A stretch of DNA of 64,000 bases from contig JAUICP010000001.1 of the NCBI GenBank assembly GCA_030427805.1, positions 186,001 to 250,000 on the forward strand, in the 5' to 3' direction. Position numbers and translations under genes: made by a program. The notes beneath the pieces are model-generated. The model was not told where the DNA came from. It saw only the letters and a program-made list of their open reading frames with translations, and searched no databases. Shown one piece after another: positions 52,475-61,591 of the stretch. Origin of the DNA: Bdellovibrionia bacterium. Lineage in GTDB: Bacteria > Bdellovibrionota > Bdellovibrionia > Bdellovibrionales > JAGQZY01. Each line of letters begins with the position of its first letter. Position 1 is the first letter of the stretch.

Positions 52475-52695
52475 AATGTCCCTGTAGGGGCTCCTCCGCT
52501 CGGTCGAATCCATCGCACTTTTTGCTGGCTAATCGGTTCGACAAAACCTCGACCAGTAACGATGTGAGCTTCAACTCTTGCCCCCAATCTTGGGGCGGAA
52601 TTAAAGAAAATCTGCTGAGGCCCTCGCTCGCCTAGGAAGGCTCCAATCATTAAGTATGCAAAGATGCCGAGAAGTAGAGTTACTTCAACTGTCAT
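52471..52695 (-). CDS. small membrane protein of the Tad operon
   Basis: 74 residues. N-terminal hydrophobic helix (TVEVTLLLGIFAYLMIGAFLG) then a short basic/proline domain (RWIRPSGGAPTGTL). No prepilin glutamate signature follows a glycine, so it is probably a small accessory rather than a pilin. Located between the pilin and the peptidase genes. Confidence 0.55.
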   Translation of the reverse strand: MTVEVTLLLGIFAYLMIGAFLGERGPQQIFFNSAPRLGARVEAHIVTGRGFVEPISQQKVRWIRPSGGAPTGTL

Positions 52696-52769
52696 AACAA
52701 CCCTCTAAATTTAACTATATCGAAACTTTGTCTCTACTATCGATTGCACAGTAGAGACCCCGTGCTTGA

Positions 52770-52946
52770 TTAGTTTCCGAAACCGCCGACTTTACTTGAT
52801 AAGTCACTGATCTTGTCACTAATAACTTTTTCGAATTGTTCGCGGAAAAGCATCGCCACGCCAACGATAACAACAAGGATTAAAATGTACTCAGTTGCAC
52901 CTTGAGCTGACTCGTCTTTCCAAAGTTTTTTAAAAGTTTCTTTCAT
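52770..52946 (-). CDS. flp: Flp-type major pilin
   Basis: 58 residues from ATG 52946. Classic Flp: charged leader ending ESAQG, then ATEYILILVVIVGVAMLF with Glu-Tyr at +3/+4 after the Gly-Ala cleavage, and a short polar tail (KISDLSSKVGGFGN). First gene of the operon, with a 180-nt upstream region that must carry the main promoter. Builds the thin adhesive Tad pilus. Confidence 0.93.
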   Translation of the reverse strand: MKETFKKLWKDESAQGATEYILILVVIVGVAMLFREQFEKVISDKISDLSSKVGGFGN

Positions 52947-53127
52947 TGTATACCCCCATAAATAGTATTCGGTAAATGCCACAAAAAGCATGAGGTTTGA
53001 GGTTTCCCTCGGTTAAACAAACAATAACTATACTTTTTAAGAACTAGAACAGACGTCAGCGAGATGTGTTCTTTGATACTTTAATAATATCACTTGGAAC
53101 GGCTTATTCAAAAATTAAAAGGATTTT

Positions 53128-53733
53128 GTGCCTTTTTTTGACAGCATTTCTATCTCAGATCGAGATAGTGTCAAAAAACTTTACAGATGCCCATTGAAAA
53201 GCTACATATTTAGAGTACTTGGGAGCGATCAAATGTCTGACTTAAATCATCTCATTGTGATTTATTTAACTAAAGAAAAAATAAATCTTGTGTCAGATCG
53301 AAAAATGGTCGGGTTATTGGAAGACCAAAAAATAGGGTCGCAAATGGTATTTTCCAGAGTTGATCAACAGTCCAATAGTACACTCGTATTTTTGAGCGAA
53401 AGCTCGCCAGACTTTTCTGCTCTAGGCCTGTCGCCGACAGAGCATTTTCACGCCTATGATCCAGAAAAAGTGTTCATAGCTCCGATTTGCCATTTGGGGA
53501 GTAAGAATTCATATAAGAATTTTTATCTCATCAAAAATTTGGGGGTGTTAAAGACCTTAAACATCCTCTCAGAGCTAAAAAGTCGTCATAAATTGAATCT
53601 CATTGATATTCGATTGATCGGTGATGAAGTAACACCTCCCTTCGCTTTTTTTCAAACGGAATCCGAAGTGAATCTAAATGACTTTTCCGAAATTTCAAAA
53701 GTGAAAGAGGATGTGCAAGTTAGGCTCAATTAA
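53128..53733 (+). CDS. hypothetical cytoplasmic protein
   Basis: 201 residues from GTG 53128, favoured by AAGGA upstream; ATG 53233 is an alternative. No signal peptide or membrane helix. Alternating strands and helices (LNHLIVIYLTKEKINLVSDRK, STLVFLSESSPDFSALGL) suggest a small alpha/beta fold. Divergent from flp; a regulatory or assembly role is possible from position only. Confidence 0.45.
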   Translation: MPFFDSISISDRDSVKKLYRCPLKSYIFRVLGSDQMSDLNHLIVIYLTKEKINLVSDRKMVGLLEDQKIGSQMVFSRVDQQSNSTLVFLSESSPDFSALGLSPTEHFHAYDPEKVFIAPICHLGSKNSYKNFYLIKNLGVLKTLNILSELKSRHKLNLIDIRLIGDEVTPPFAFFQTESEVNLNDFSEISKVKEDVQVRLN

Positions 53734-53742
53734 AAGAGTCTG

Positions 53743-54807
53743 TTAGTTCCTCATTCGGCTACATGAAGATGCAATGTTGAGGTAGCGCCGATGAAGTGAG
53801 GGGTTTATGCTAATCAATTTTCCCGTAGAAATTCGAAACTCTTCTGAAACCATTTTTACTAGCCAGCAGTGGGCTTGAAAGTGATCTAGGGCTTCCTCGT
53901 ACTTCTCTTGCTTAAAAAGTACCATGGCTAACATTTCGTGACTTCTAATCGACTTGGGATCGGCCTTCAGAGCCTTTTTTAAGGCGAATTCCGCTCCTAA
54001 AAGATTATTATTGTCGTGTTCCCATTTAGCAGTGGCCCACTGGGCGAGTTCTGATGCGGGAAAACGTTTCCCCACCTTTTTGAGAACTTTTTCTGCCTTG
54101 TCCTCTTGTCCAGAGTTTTTGTAAGCCAGGCCAAGATAAACATGATTACTGGGATCTTTTTTATTTCGAGAAATTCCTAACTGACAAAACTTCTCCGCCT
54201 GTTGAATGAACCCGTCTTTGTAAAAGAGGTAACAAAGTTTACTAATGAATTCTTCTTGGGGCCCAAATTTTTTGATCATATCATCGAGAACGATTCTAGC
54301 TTCATATTCTCGCCCGTCCATTTCTAAGAGGGCATTGAGCCAAGCATCCCAAAGGGGTCTAAAGTTACTATTGGCCTGGGCACCAGCTTTATAAGAAAGA
54401 ACCGCTTCATCTTTGCGATCTAAAAAGTAGAGAAGGTCGGCTTTTTTCTTATGAACAATAAAGTCGTTTTCCCGCATCCCAAGAAGGTAGTCATAAACTC
54501 TTAGTTCATCGAGGTGGTTTTCTGTTGTGTTATAAGCCTTTGCAAGAACCAAGTTCCCCTTGCGATTCAAGGTCCCTTGGACCTGTTCGAGTAATTTAAT
54601 ACTTCGTTTTGGCTTATTGATTGCGAGATAGTGTTCAGCGAGTTGTATTCGATTTTTAAGATTAGAAGGTTGAGTTCTGAGCAACATTTCTGACCGAGTC
54701 AGATCACGAATGCCCATGATGTCTCGTTTTGAGGCGGTTTTAGCCAATAATGGCGCGCTCAAGGAAGTTATTAGTAGAATAAGGACAAAACTGCAGCTCA
54801 ACTTCAT
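53743..54807 (-). CDS. TPR-repeat protein (TadD-like position)
   Basis: 354 residues. Signal peptide of about 22 residues (ending LLAKTA), then TPR or TPR-like helices throughout (LAEHYLAINKPKRSIKLLEQ, HVYLGLAYKNSGQEDKAEKVLKKV, HEMLAMVLFKQEKYEEALDHF). Tad systems use the TPR lipoprotein TadD as a pilotin for the secretin; here no lipobox is seen, so a related periplasmic role is likely. Confidence 0.7.
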   Translation of the reverse strand: MKLSCSFVLILLITSLSAPLLAKTASKRDIMGIRDLTRSEMLLRTQPSNLKNRIQLAEHYLAINKPKRSIKLLEQVQGTLNRKGNLVLAKAYNTTENHLDELRVYDYLLGMRENDFIVHKKKADLLYFLDRKDEAVLSYKAGAQANSNFRPLWDAWLNALLEMDGREYEARIVLDDMIKKFGPQEEFISKLCYLFYKDGFIQQAEKFCQLGISRNKKDPSNHVYLGLAYKNSGQEDKAEKVLKKVGKRFPASELAQWATAKWEHDNNNLLGAEFALKKALKADPKSIRSHEMLAMVLFKQEKYEEALDHFQAHCWLVKMVSEEFRISTGKLISINPSLHRRYLNIASSCSRMRN

Positions 54808-54821
54808 AATAATACTTAATA

Positions 54822-54857
54822 TTCCGATAATTGTTTTATATCGATATCTTATCGGAA
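54822..54857 (+). promoter_or_regulatory. inverted repeat in the leader of the Flp-like chimera
   Basis: TTCCGATAA (54822-54830) and TTATCGGAA (54849-54857), perfect 9-bp arms, 18-nt loop. The right arm includes the purine-rich GGAAG that would be the ribosome binding site of ATG 54865, so the RNA hairpin could hide it. CCGATAA also resembles the -10 box of sigma28 promoters. Confidence 0.5.
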
Positions 54858-54864
54858 GAAACCC

Positions 54865-55755
54865 ATGAAGCTTTTAGGTAGAATGTCTCAATTAAAATCA
54901 TTAGGTGAAGAATCAGGACAGGCGATTCTCGAATACATTCTAATGGCCTTCATTTCTTTCTTAATTATTAGTGGACTCCTATACAATTTCAACGAGGGAA
55001 TGAGAGATTATGTCGACTCATTCTTTTCGGGTTATTTGGTTTGTCTTTTAGAAACCGGTGAATTGCCATCCCTCGGGAATGAAGGTGGCAGCGCCGTTTG
55101 CCAAGGGGGCCAGTTCGATATGGCCCGAACAAATCCAGGCGCAGGAGATGGTCTTGACGGAAGTGGCGATGGCAGTGGAGCTGGAGGTGATTCGGCGAGT
55201 GATGGATCAGATAGTTCAAGTAGTTCCAGTCGGCGCCGGCGAAGTCGACGTTCTTCAAGAAATGCCGATTCAGGTGGAGGAAACACAGCAAGTGGTGTGA
55301 ACGGAAGTTCCCGGCCTGGAACACAGCGGGTGCAGACATCGGGTCTAGATACCAAAGTGGGTGGCGAAGAAAGTTCCAGTTATACAGGAAGCTCTGCTGC
55401 TTCGAGTTCAACAAGTTCAAGGCGAGTTGCCGGTAGAAATGGTCGCGGTGGTAGAGTCGCAAATTTTGGTTTTGCCTATATTGAAGAGGATAAAAAAGAA
55501 AAGGAACAGAACCGGGCTCCAGCATCGAGAAAAGTAAAAGACGGAAAAAAGGCCGCAGATGCCGCAGGTAGAGCTAAAAAGATCGGATTTACTCCGCCGC
55601 CACCACAGCCAAAGAAGGGGCCGGAGACCAACGATGAAGGTATGGACTTCTCCAAATATCTCAAGTGGATAATTATTGCAGGTTTGATCGTTGCCATCGT
55701 TGTCTTTGTCGGTGGGCAGGGTTTAAATATTACAAAAGGCTGGAACACCAAATAG
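54865..55755 (+). CDS. chimeric Flp-like protein with low-complexity middle and C-terminal membrane helix
   Basis: 296 residues. N-terminus ESGQAILEYILMAFISFLIISGLLYNF looks like a Flp/TadE leader and helix. Then GETGELPSLGNEGG-like loops with two Cys, a Gly/Ser/Asp tract (about 93-120), an Arg/Ser tract with RRRRSRRSSR (about 122-133), more Ser/Gly, a Lys-rich part, PPPPQP, and a final membrane helix (about 265-287). This combination is unusual for a pilin. Lies beside the Tad region with its own leader hairpin. Confidence 0.6.
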   Translation: MKLLGRMSQLKSLGEESGQAILEYILMAFISFLIISGLLYNFNEGMRDYVDSFFSGYLVCLLETGELPSLGNEGGSAVCQGGQFDMARTNPGAGDGLDGSGDGSGAGGDSASDGSDSSSSSSRRRRSRRSSRNADSGGGNTASGVNGSSRPGTQRVQTSGLDTKVGGEESSSYTGSSAASSSTSSRRVAGRNGRGGRVANFGFAYIEEDKKEKEQNRAPASRKVKDGKKAADAAGRAKKIGFTPPPPQPKKGPETNDEGMDFSKYLKWIIIAGLIVAIVVFVGGQGLNITKGWNTK

Positions 55756-55860
55756 CCAATAAGCGTAAGTATCTTGCGTTATTTCTGAGCTTATTCTTTT
55801 CTTCACAACAAATTCGAAAGCTTTACATAAAGCCCCCTGAGTTTTCCACAATTTACACTG

Positions 55861-55880
55861 AAGCCTTTGTAGGCTTTTCT
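55861..55880 (+). terminator. probable terminator after the chimeric pilin-like gene
   Basis: AAGCCT, loop TTGT, AGGCTT followed by TTCT. Located 105 nt after the stop. Confidence 0.5.
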
Positions 55881-55960
55881 CCCGCTCGAATTTTCTCTGG
55901 CCCAAGTCAGTCTGCTTGTGTAATTTCTCTTCATTCAAAAGACCTTATGGGGAGGGGTTT

Positions 55961-56392
55961 ATGCACCAAGTCGTACCTTTCGGGGAACGGCAAGTATTCA
56001 CAACTGAGAACGCGAGATTCTTAAGTCGCGTAGTGTACCGCTTTACTCAGAGATATGCCAAAAAAGTAGATCAACTTATTGAGAAGATTGAATCCCAAAA
56101 AAACCTAACCGATGAGCAAATTCTTCACCTTGAAGAAGAGATAAATTCATTGATTTCTGAGTGGCAGAAGAAAGTCGAAAAACTCGGAGCCATTCCGAAA
56201 GGCTTGTGGCTCGTGGACTTTGACGCTGGTGATGGCTATTTCTGCTGGAAATATCCTGAGGCAGAAGTGAGTCATTGGCATCGTTACAATGACGGTTTCA
56301 CTAAAAGGGTGCATCTTTCAAAGAGAAGAGTTACACTCCCATTTCAAGAGAGGATCAAAAAGAGGATTTTTGAAATCACTCGATCCACATAA
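55961..56392 (+). CDS. DUF2203-family protein
   Basis: 143 residues from ATG 55961 (GGGGAGG upstream). A helical N-terminal half (FTTENARFLSRVVYRF, then the coiled coil KKVDQLIEKIESQKNLTDEQILHLEEEIN) is followed by GLWLVDFDAGDGYFCWKYPE and HWHRYNDGFTKR, the DUF2203 signature. Cytoplasmic; no function is established. Adjacent to nadE (18 nt). Confidence 0.8.
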   Translation: MHQVVPFGERQVFTTENARFLSRVVYRFTQRYAKKVDQLIEKIESQKNLTDEQILHLEEEINSLISEWQKKVEKLGAIPKGLWLVDFDAGDGYFCWKYPEAEVSHWHRYNDGFTKRVHLSKRRVTLPFQERIKKRIFEITRST

Positions 56393-56410
56393 TTCTTTAG
56401 GGAGTTTCGA

Positions 56411-58030
56411 TTGAAGATTGCCCTTGCACAGATAAATAGCTTTCTTGGCAATTTTGAAGAAAATAAGAAGAAAATTTTAGAGTGCGCCGAAAAAGCTGCC
56501 ACTGAAAAAGTGGATCTAGTTATTTTTCCCGAATTAGCGCTCTTTGGCTATCCTCCGGGCGATTTGCTCGAAAGAAAGAGTATAGTTAAAAAGCAGTTAA
56601 AGTGTCTTTCTGAAATAGAAAAAAAACTGCCGAAGGGACCTGCTCTACTGATCGGGGCTGTGACTGAGTGTCCACGAAAGCAGGGTAAAGACTTCTATAA
56701 TTCTGCTGTTTTCTTGCAAAAAAATAAGAAGCCAAAGTTTTTTCATAAAGAGCTACTTCCATCCTACGATGTCTTTGATGAAACCAGGCATATTGAGCCG
56801 GGGCGCTTAGAAAAAAATATTTTACGCTTTAAGGGTAAAAAGATTTTAATAGCGATCTGTGAAGATGCGTGGTCTTGGCCCATTAAGAACTTTACTCCCA
56901 AGCACGTAAAGAATCCGATGAAGGATTTAAAGAAATCCGATGTCGACCTCGTATTTTCATTAAACTCTTCACCATTTAGTTTGGGCAAATCAAAGCTTAG
57001 AAAGCGAATGTTGAGCCAAACCTCTTCTTACTTTAATTGCCCATTGGTTTACGTTAACCAAGTCGGTGGCCAAGATGAACTTATCTTTGATGGAGATTCA
57101 TTTGTTCTCAATAAGGATAAGGTTGTTTTCGAAAGTAAACGTTTTGAAGAGGATTTTCAGGTAATAGATATTGAAAAACTGCCTTCTAAAAAGATAGGGC
57201 CCCAAAAATTGAGTGAGGCTCAAGAACTAAGAAGAGCTCTTGTTTTAGGTATACGTGATTTTTCAAAAAAGACTGGCTTAAAAAAAGTTCACCTTGGAGC
57301 GAGTGGCGGAATCGACTCCGCTTTGGTCGCAGCATTAGCTGTTGAGGCTATTGGCTCTGAAAATGTAACTCTCATCGCCATGCCAAGCGAATTTAATGCC
57401 GACGAATCCCTAGAATTAGCTAGAAAACTTTCGGAAAACTTGGGAACTCAGTTTTACGAAATACAAATTCACGATATATACGAAAACGTTTTAGAGTCCT
57501 TTCACAAGTCCTTTGGGGAGTTTGACTTTCACGTAACTAATGAAAATATGCAGTCGCGAATTCGAGGACTGCTCCTAATGGCCTATTCTAACAAAGAAGG
57601 TAGTTTGTTGCTAACCACCGGGAATAAGCCGGAGTATGCTACTGGTTATGCGACACTTTACGGAGATATGTGTGGCGGTCTTGCGCCAATAGCGGATCTA
57701 TTAAAAAACCAGGTTTATAGTTTAAGTAGACATTACAATGATGTTTCAGAAGTGATCCCCCAAAGAATTATTGATCGTCCACCGAGTGCAGAGTTAGCGC
57801 CTAATCAAAAAGATGAGGATTCCTTGCCTCCCTATGATGATCTTGATAGGTCGGTTCAAAATTTAGTCGAAAAGACGCGACCACCTGGCAATGATATCGA
57901 GACTTGGTTGCTTGGAGCTCTAATGAAGACAGAGTTTAAAAGGTGGCAGGCTGCACCGATCTTGAGAATTTCAGATCATGCATTTGGACGCGGGCGAAGG
58001 CTTCCCATCGCCCATAAAGCGTGGGCTTAA
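56411..58030 (+). CDS. nadE: glutamine-dependent NAD+ synthetase
   Basis: 539 residues from TTG 56411 with AGGGAG upstream. N-terminal nitrilase-type glutaminase: Glu in VIFPELALFGYPPGDLL, Lys in FHKELLPSYDVFDE, Cys in IAICEDAWSW. C-terminal synthetase: HLGASGGIDSALVAALA (ATP PP-loop), QSRIRGLLLMAYSN and TTGNKPEYATGYATLYGD. Ammonia from glutamine is channelled to amidate NaAD, the last step of NAD synthesis. Normal length for the two-domain form. Confidence 0.96.
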   Translation: MKIALAQINSFLGNFEENKKKILECAEKAATEKVDLVIFPELALFGYPPGDLLERKSIVKKQLKCLSEIEKKLPKGPALLIGAVTECPRKQGKDFYNSAVFLQKNKKPKFFHKELLPSYDVFDETRHIEPGRLEKNILRFKGKKILIAICEDAWSWPIKNFTPKHVKNPMKDLKKSDVDLVFSLNSSPFSLGKSKLRKRMLSQTSSYFNCPLVYVNQVGGQDELIFDGDSFVLNKDKVVFESKRFEEDFQVIDIEKLPSKKIGPQKLSEAQELRRALVLGIRDFSKKTGLKKVHLGASGGIDSALVAALAVEAIGSENVTLIAMPSEFNADESLELARKLSENLGTQFYEIQIHDIYENVLESFHKSFGEFDFHVTNENMQSRIRGLLLMAYSNKEGSLLLTTGNKPEYATGYATLYGDMCGGLAPIADLLKNQVYSLSRHYNDVSEVIPQRIIDRPPSAELAPNQKDEDSLPPYDDLDRSVQNLVEKTRPPGNDIETWLLGALMKTEFKRWQAAPILRISDHAFGRGRRLPIAHKAWA

Positions 58031-58648
58031 TTAAAAAAGCCCGTCTAATAAATCGAGTTGTTTATGAGAAACTTCAACTTGAGGAAATCGAGCTTCGGGC
58101 TTTCCAGTAAGCGCAATTAAATTTTCAATCGGTGGATTAGCATCTGAAGCCACTTTTGTGAGAATTTCAAAAAATAAATATCCACAATAAGAAGCATCTT
58201 CCTCTGCGCGGTGAAATTGCCCAGCCGGAATATTCAGATGTTGCACCAGAGTTCCCAGCTTGTAGTTCGCTAGCCCCGGAAAAACCTTACGCGCAATTGG
58301 AAGAGTATCGAGAATGACTCCCTGGGGGGCTGCCATTTCGTGTCTTTTAATATCGGCCGTTAAAAACTGAGCATCAAATGGTGCGTTGTGGGCAACGATG
58401 GGTAAGTCTTCGCAAAATTCTGCAAATGGCTTTAAGAGATCCTGGATAAGGGGTTTACCCTCGACCATATCATCAGTGATTCCATTCACCCGCGTCGCAT
58501 CCTCGGGGATATGCTTTTTGGGATCGACCAAAGTTGAAAATGTAGCCATAGGTGTTTTTCCAGAAAACTTAACCGCCCCGATTTCGACGATGGCATCAAC
58601 ACCTGCAACTGTACCCGTTGTTTCTAAATCAAATGCAATAAAATCCAT
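58031..58648 (-). CDS. DnaQ-like 3'-5' exonuclease (DEDDh)
   Basis: 205 residues from ATG 58648; a TTG 14 codons upstream is possible. Exonuclease motifs: ExoI FDLETTG, ExoII AHNAPFDAQFL, ExoIII HRAEEDASYCG. The C-terminus QLDLLDGLF resembles a beta-clamp binding motif (QLxLF), so it could act as a proofreading or repair exonuclease at the replisome. Its stop immediately adjoins the nadE stop. Not long enough for a polymerase III alpha or UvrC fusion. Confidence 0.88.
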   Translation of the reverse strand: MDFIAFDLETTGTVAGVDAIVEIGAVKFSGKTPMATFSTLVDPKKHIPEDATRVNGITDDMVEGKPLIQDLLKPFAEFCEDLPIVAHNAPFDAQFLTADIKRHEMAAPQGVILDTLPIARKVFPGLANYKLGTLVQHLNIPAGQFHRAEEDASYCGYLFFEILTKVASDANPPIENLIALTGKPEARFPQVEVSHKQLDLLDGLF

Positions 58649-58741
58649 ATATTTTTGATAGTTATGATTGTTAAATGTTTCAAGACTCAATAATAATGCG
58701 GATAGCCAATCCCTCCTAATATCAATAGTTTAAGATGGGCT

Positions 58742-59074
58742 ATGTTTAAAAAAAGAAAAAAGCATTCTTTAGATATCATTGAATTTTCTGAAAAGCTGCC
58801 CTTTGCCGAGGGGTGCACGCTTCTCGAAGCTCTTGAGTCAGAAAACATTAAAATAGATCACTCATGTGGTGGAATGGGTACTTGTGGCACTTGCCGAGTT
58901 ATTCTTCTGCAACCCGAGGGTCTGGATAGAAATTCGATCGAGCAAGAAATGGCCAATGAAAAGTCATTTGCAAAAAATGAGCGTCTTGCTTGTCAGTTAA
59001 TGGCATCGGAAAATCTTAAAATTAGTCTTGAGCCCCAGAAACGATATGAAAGTGATTGGTATAAATCCAAGTAA
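58742..59074 (+). CDS. 2Fe-2S ferredoxin
   Basis: 110 residues. Plant/adrenodoxin-type cluster motif: CGGMGTCGTC followed by a fourth Cys in RLACQLM, in the order Cx5Cx2C...C. LLEALESENIKIDHSC gives the beta-grasp helix. Electron carrier; it is not beside isc genes, so its partner is unknown. The last 53 bp overlap the convergent gene. Confidence 0.9.
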   Translation: MFKKRKKHSLDIIEFSEKLPFAEGCTLLEALESENIKIDHSCGGMGTCGTCRVILLQPEGLDRNSIEQEMANEKSFAKNERLACQLMASENLKISLEPQKRYESDWYKSK

Positions 59075-60239
59075 ACCACTGGCGCCCATCGGGTAACGGA
59101 AGAGTGGGTATAACTCTGACGATGACCCTATAGCTACCGATTTCTTTGATGGGATAACTCACCGAAGGTTTATTAAAAGTTGCAACGCGATTTCCGTTTT
59201 TAAAAATTACTATTTCGTAGGGAACGAGAATATCCATAGGGAGTTTAACAATTATTTCTGGATTGTCATTGAGGTTAACCTTTGCACCTAGGTTGTGAAT
59301 ATTGTCATCAGTGCGTATGTAAGATTCAAATCCCCTTGGGTTTCCTAGTATGTCGAAAGAAAAATAAAAACTTCCATCCTGAAGCGCACTAAATATCTTT
59401 TGTCGATCTTTCTTAGGGTCACCTGTAAGTTCTGATTTGAGGAATACATGGTTGCTTCCAACTGAAAAAATTAATTCTAAACTCGGAAAATTGATATTCG
59501 AGCTAAAAACATTGAAAACTTGTGAAGTCGCTTCATTAGAGAAGAAACCAGATTTCTCGCCGAACTTTTCAACTATTCCATCCCATTCTTGTAAATATCC
59601 CGGAATTTCATTTATTAAACGAAGAAGAGAAAGTTTTCCGTTAAATGGATAAGAAAAAAAACTATAAAATACTGAAGCCTTTGATTGGTTCCATGTCTTT
59701 TTCCATAAAGAACTTAAGTTGATAACTTCTATGCCATCGACTCCGGGACTAATCTTGTTGGTGTTTCCGAATTCCTTTCCAGACTCTTGTGTTAAGACTG
59801 TTAAAAACCGAGGGTCAGGTTCTTTTTGCGTCAGCTGATCGGTTAAAAAAATCTGGGCCTCACTCAGTGAATCAAACACCAGGGGGTTGCCCTTTTCAAA
59901 GAGTAAGATGTTCCAATCAAGGTAACTGAATTTTCTAACTTTTATTCCGAGAGTTCCAGAGTAATAAGAATCATTGAGACCGGCGGCCTTAAAATTATTG
60001 GTGTCAGAGAAAATTACGAAATCGAAATGTGATTTATTAGCTGCCTTCAAAATTTCGATATCATTTATATTTGTGTTTTTTCGCGATGGAACGTGAAAAG
60101 CTCCCTTGTAATCATAGAACTTTCCGGATCGACCTACTTGAATGTCGTCTCTTCGGACCTGACCCTCAAATTGAGAAATATATAGAAGGTAGATGAGTAA
60201 ACAAAATGCGATTGAGATTGTTAAAATTAATCGTTTCAT
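59022..60239 (-). CDS. degenerate PHP/CehA-like secreted protein
   Basis: 405 residues. N-terminal membrane helix or signal (about 5-24). YKGAFHVPSRKNTNINDIEILKAANKSHFDFVIFSDTNNF matches the start of PHP-domain CehA/McbA proteins, but the second His of HxH is Pro and the expected TDHN is SDTN, so metal binding is likely lost. The C-terminus is beta-rich (EIVIFKNGNRVATFN, SYRVIVRV). Overlaps the GT39-like gene start (ATGA-type), so it belongs to the envelope operon. Confidence 0.6.
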   Translation of the reverse strand: MKRLILTISIAFCLLIYLLYISQFEGQVRRDDIQVGRSGKFYDYKGAFHVPSRKNTNINDIEILKAANKSHFDFVIFSDTNNFKAAGLNDSYYSGTLGIKVRKFSYLDWNILLFEKGNPLVFDSLSEAQIFLTDQLTQKEPDPRFLTVLTQESGKEFGNTNKISPGVDGIEVINLSSLWKKTWNQSKASVFYSFFSYPFNGKLSLLRLINEIPGYLQEWDGIVEKFGEKSGFFSNEATSQVFNVFSSNINFPSLELIFSVGSNHVFLKSELTGDPKKDRQKIFSALQDGSFYFSFDILGNPRGFESYIRTDDNIHNLGAKVNLNDNPEIIVKLPMDILVPYEIVIFKNGNRVATFNKPSVSYPIKEIGSYRVIVRVIPTLPLPDGRQWFTWIYTNHFHIVSGAQD

Positions 60240-61591
60240 ATCTGTTCTAATTTAACGAATCGATACTTTTCGTCAATTTTTCTGTCATCAATGACTTTAT
60301 AAGTCTTTAAAACTTCTTTTGGTATTCTGTGGTTTGATTGGATATAAACTCCGAGTCGCTTCTGAGAAGGAACTGCTTGCTTTTGAAAATCAAAAAAATC
60401 GACACGATTAAGTCCCTTGAGTTTATAGACAATCCCTGGTCGTTTGAGGCTTAGAACACTTGCCATTTGATAACTAGACGCAAAGATTTCTAGATCTGAG
60501 TTTTTGTAGTCTTCAAAATCGTTGACTACTGAACTAAATTTATAGGCTTCAAAGATCTTTATATGTTCTTTTTTAATATTTAGGGGTTCGAAAACAATTT
60601 GCACAAGAAGTAAGACAAGAGCAGAGGCCCAAATTACGAGACCGATTTTGACTCTTTTAACCGAAGCCTTGGTTAGGCTGAGCAAGTAAATGGCTGGATA
60701 GGCTGTTAAAGGCCAGTTTCCCTCGACAAAGGCTTTAAATGAAGAGTAGAGAAAGAATAAGAGTGGAAAAATAGCAAAGCTGAATAATATCTTCTGATGT
60801 TCACTTTTGTGCTTAGTGAATAGATCGATGACAAAAATGGGTAAAATAAGTCCGAGCTGACCTCCAAGATACTCTAGGACAATTTTAAAACTCCAGTCAT
60901 TTGACTTAAATCCATGCTTTAACTGGAACTCAAAAGAAATCCATTCATTCCAATAGTTCCAGAGTATCACCGGCAAGCAGGCAATAAGTCCGAAAAATAC
61001 AGTAATCAATGTATAGGGCCAAACCACTTTTTTCCAGGTGCGGGAGTAGAGTAAGCAGAGAGCAATAGAGGGTACGAAAAGGACGACCATATATTTTGAG
61101 CAAAATCCCAGGCCGAGCGACAACCCCAGTAAGGCGTAAAAGCGCCAATCTCTCGTTGCTAAGGCCTTGATAAAGAACAGAAAAGAAAAACTCCAAAAAA
61201 ACAAAAGTGGAACATCGGGAGTTACGGCTAGGGAGCCGATGCCCAGTAAAGGAGTAAGAAGGGCAATCATTAGCCACTCGAAATGTCTTCCGATTTTAAA
61301 CTCACTAAGAACAAAAGCCCAAATCAAGTAGGTCATCTGTCCCATAATAAGTATCGGAATTCTTATAAGCCCTTCGACAGAACTCAAGGCCGAAAACGGA
61401 CTAAGGAGCCAGGCTATCATGCCGGGGTGATCATAATAGGAGAGTTGTAATTTTTGCGACCAAACCCAGTAATAGGCTTCATCGGGTGCAAGAGGCACTA
61501 GGGCAGTGAGGAGCAACTTTAAGATTAAAGACGACCACCAAAGCAACCAGAAATTTTTGCCAAAATCAGTATTCAAGGCGAATCGGTTCAT
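60236..61591 (-). CDS. GT39/ArnT-like membrane glycosyltransferase
   Basis: 451 residues with about eleven hydrophobic helices. The first loop has [25 protein letters not shown], with acidic Asp-Glu and DHPGM motifs typical of GT-C enzymes that move sugars from polyprenyl phosphate. A second loop reads [12 protein letters not shown]. The soluble C-terminal part is about 90 residues. Transfers a sugar to a surface lipid or protein; acceptor unknown. Overlaps the RodZ-like gene by 26 bp. Confidence 0.85.
   Translation of the reverse strand: MNRFALNTDFGKNFWLLWWSSLILKLLLTALVPLAPDEAYYWVWSQKLQLSYYDHPGMIAWLLSPFSALSSVEGLIRIPILIMGQMTYLIWAFVLSEFKIGRHFEWLMIALLTPLLGIGSLAVTPDVPLLFFWSFSFLFFIKALATRDWRFYALLGLSLGLGFCSKYMVVLFVPSIALCLLYSRTWKKVVWPYTLITVFFGLIACLPVILWNYWNEWISFEFQLKHGFKSNDWSFKIVLEYLGGQLGLILPIFVIDLFTKHKSEHQKILFSFAIFPLLFFLYSSFKAFVEGNWPLTAYPAIYLLSLTKASVKRVKIGLVIWASALVLLLVQIVFEPLNIKKEHIKIFEAYKFSSVVNDFEDYKNSDLEIFASSYQMASVLSLKRPGIVYKLKGLNRVDFFDFQKQAVPSQKRLGVYIQSNHRIPKEVLKTYKVIDDRKIDEKYRFVKLEQI

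Noticed and set aside
54989-55525. minus-strand long frame across the low-complexity gene
   Set aside because: Composition is His/Leu/Arg-rich and lacks a plausible fold; it results from biased sequence of the plus-strand gene.
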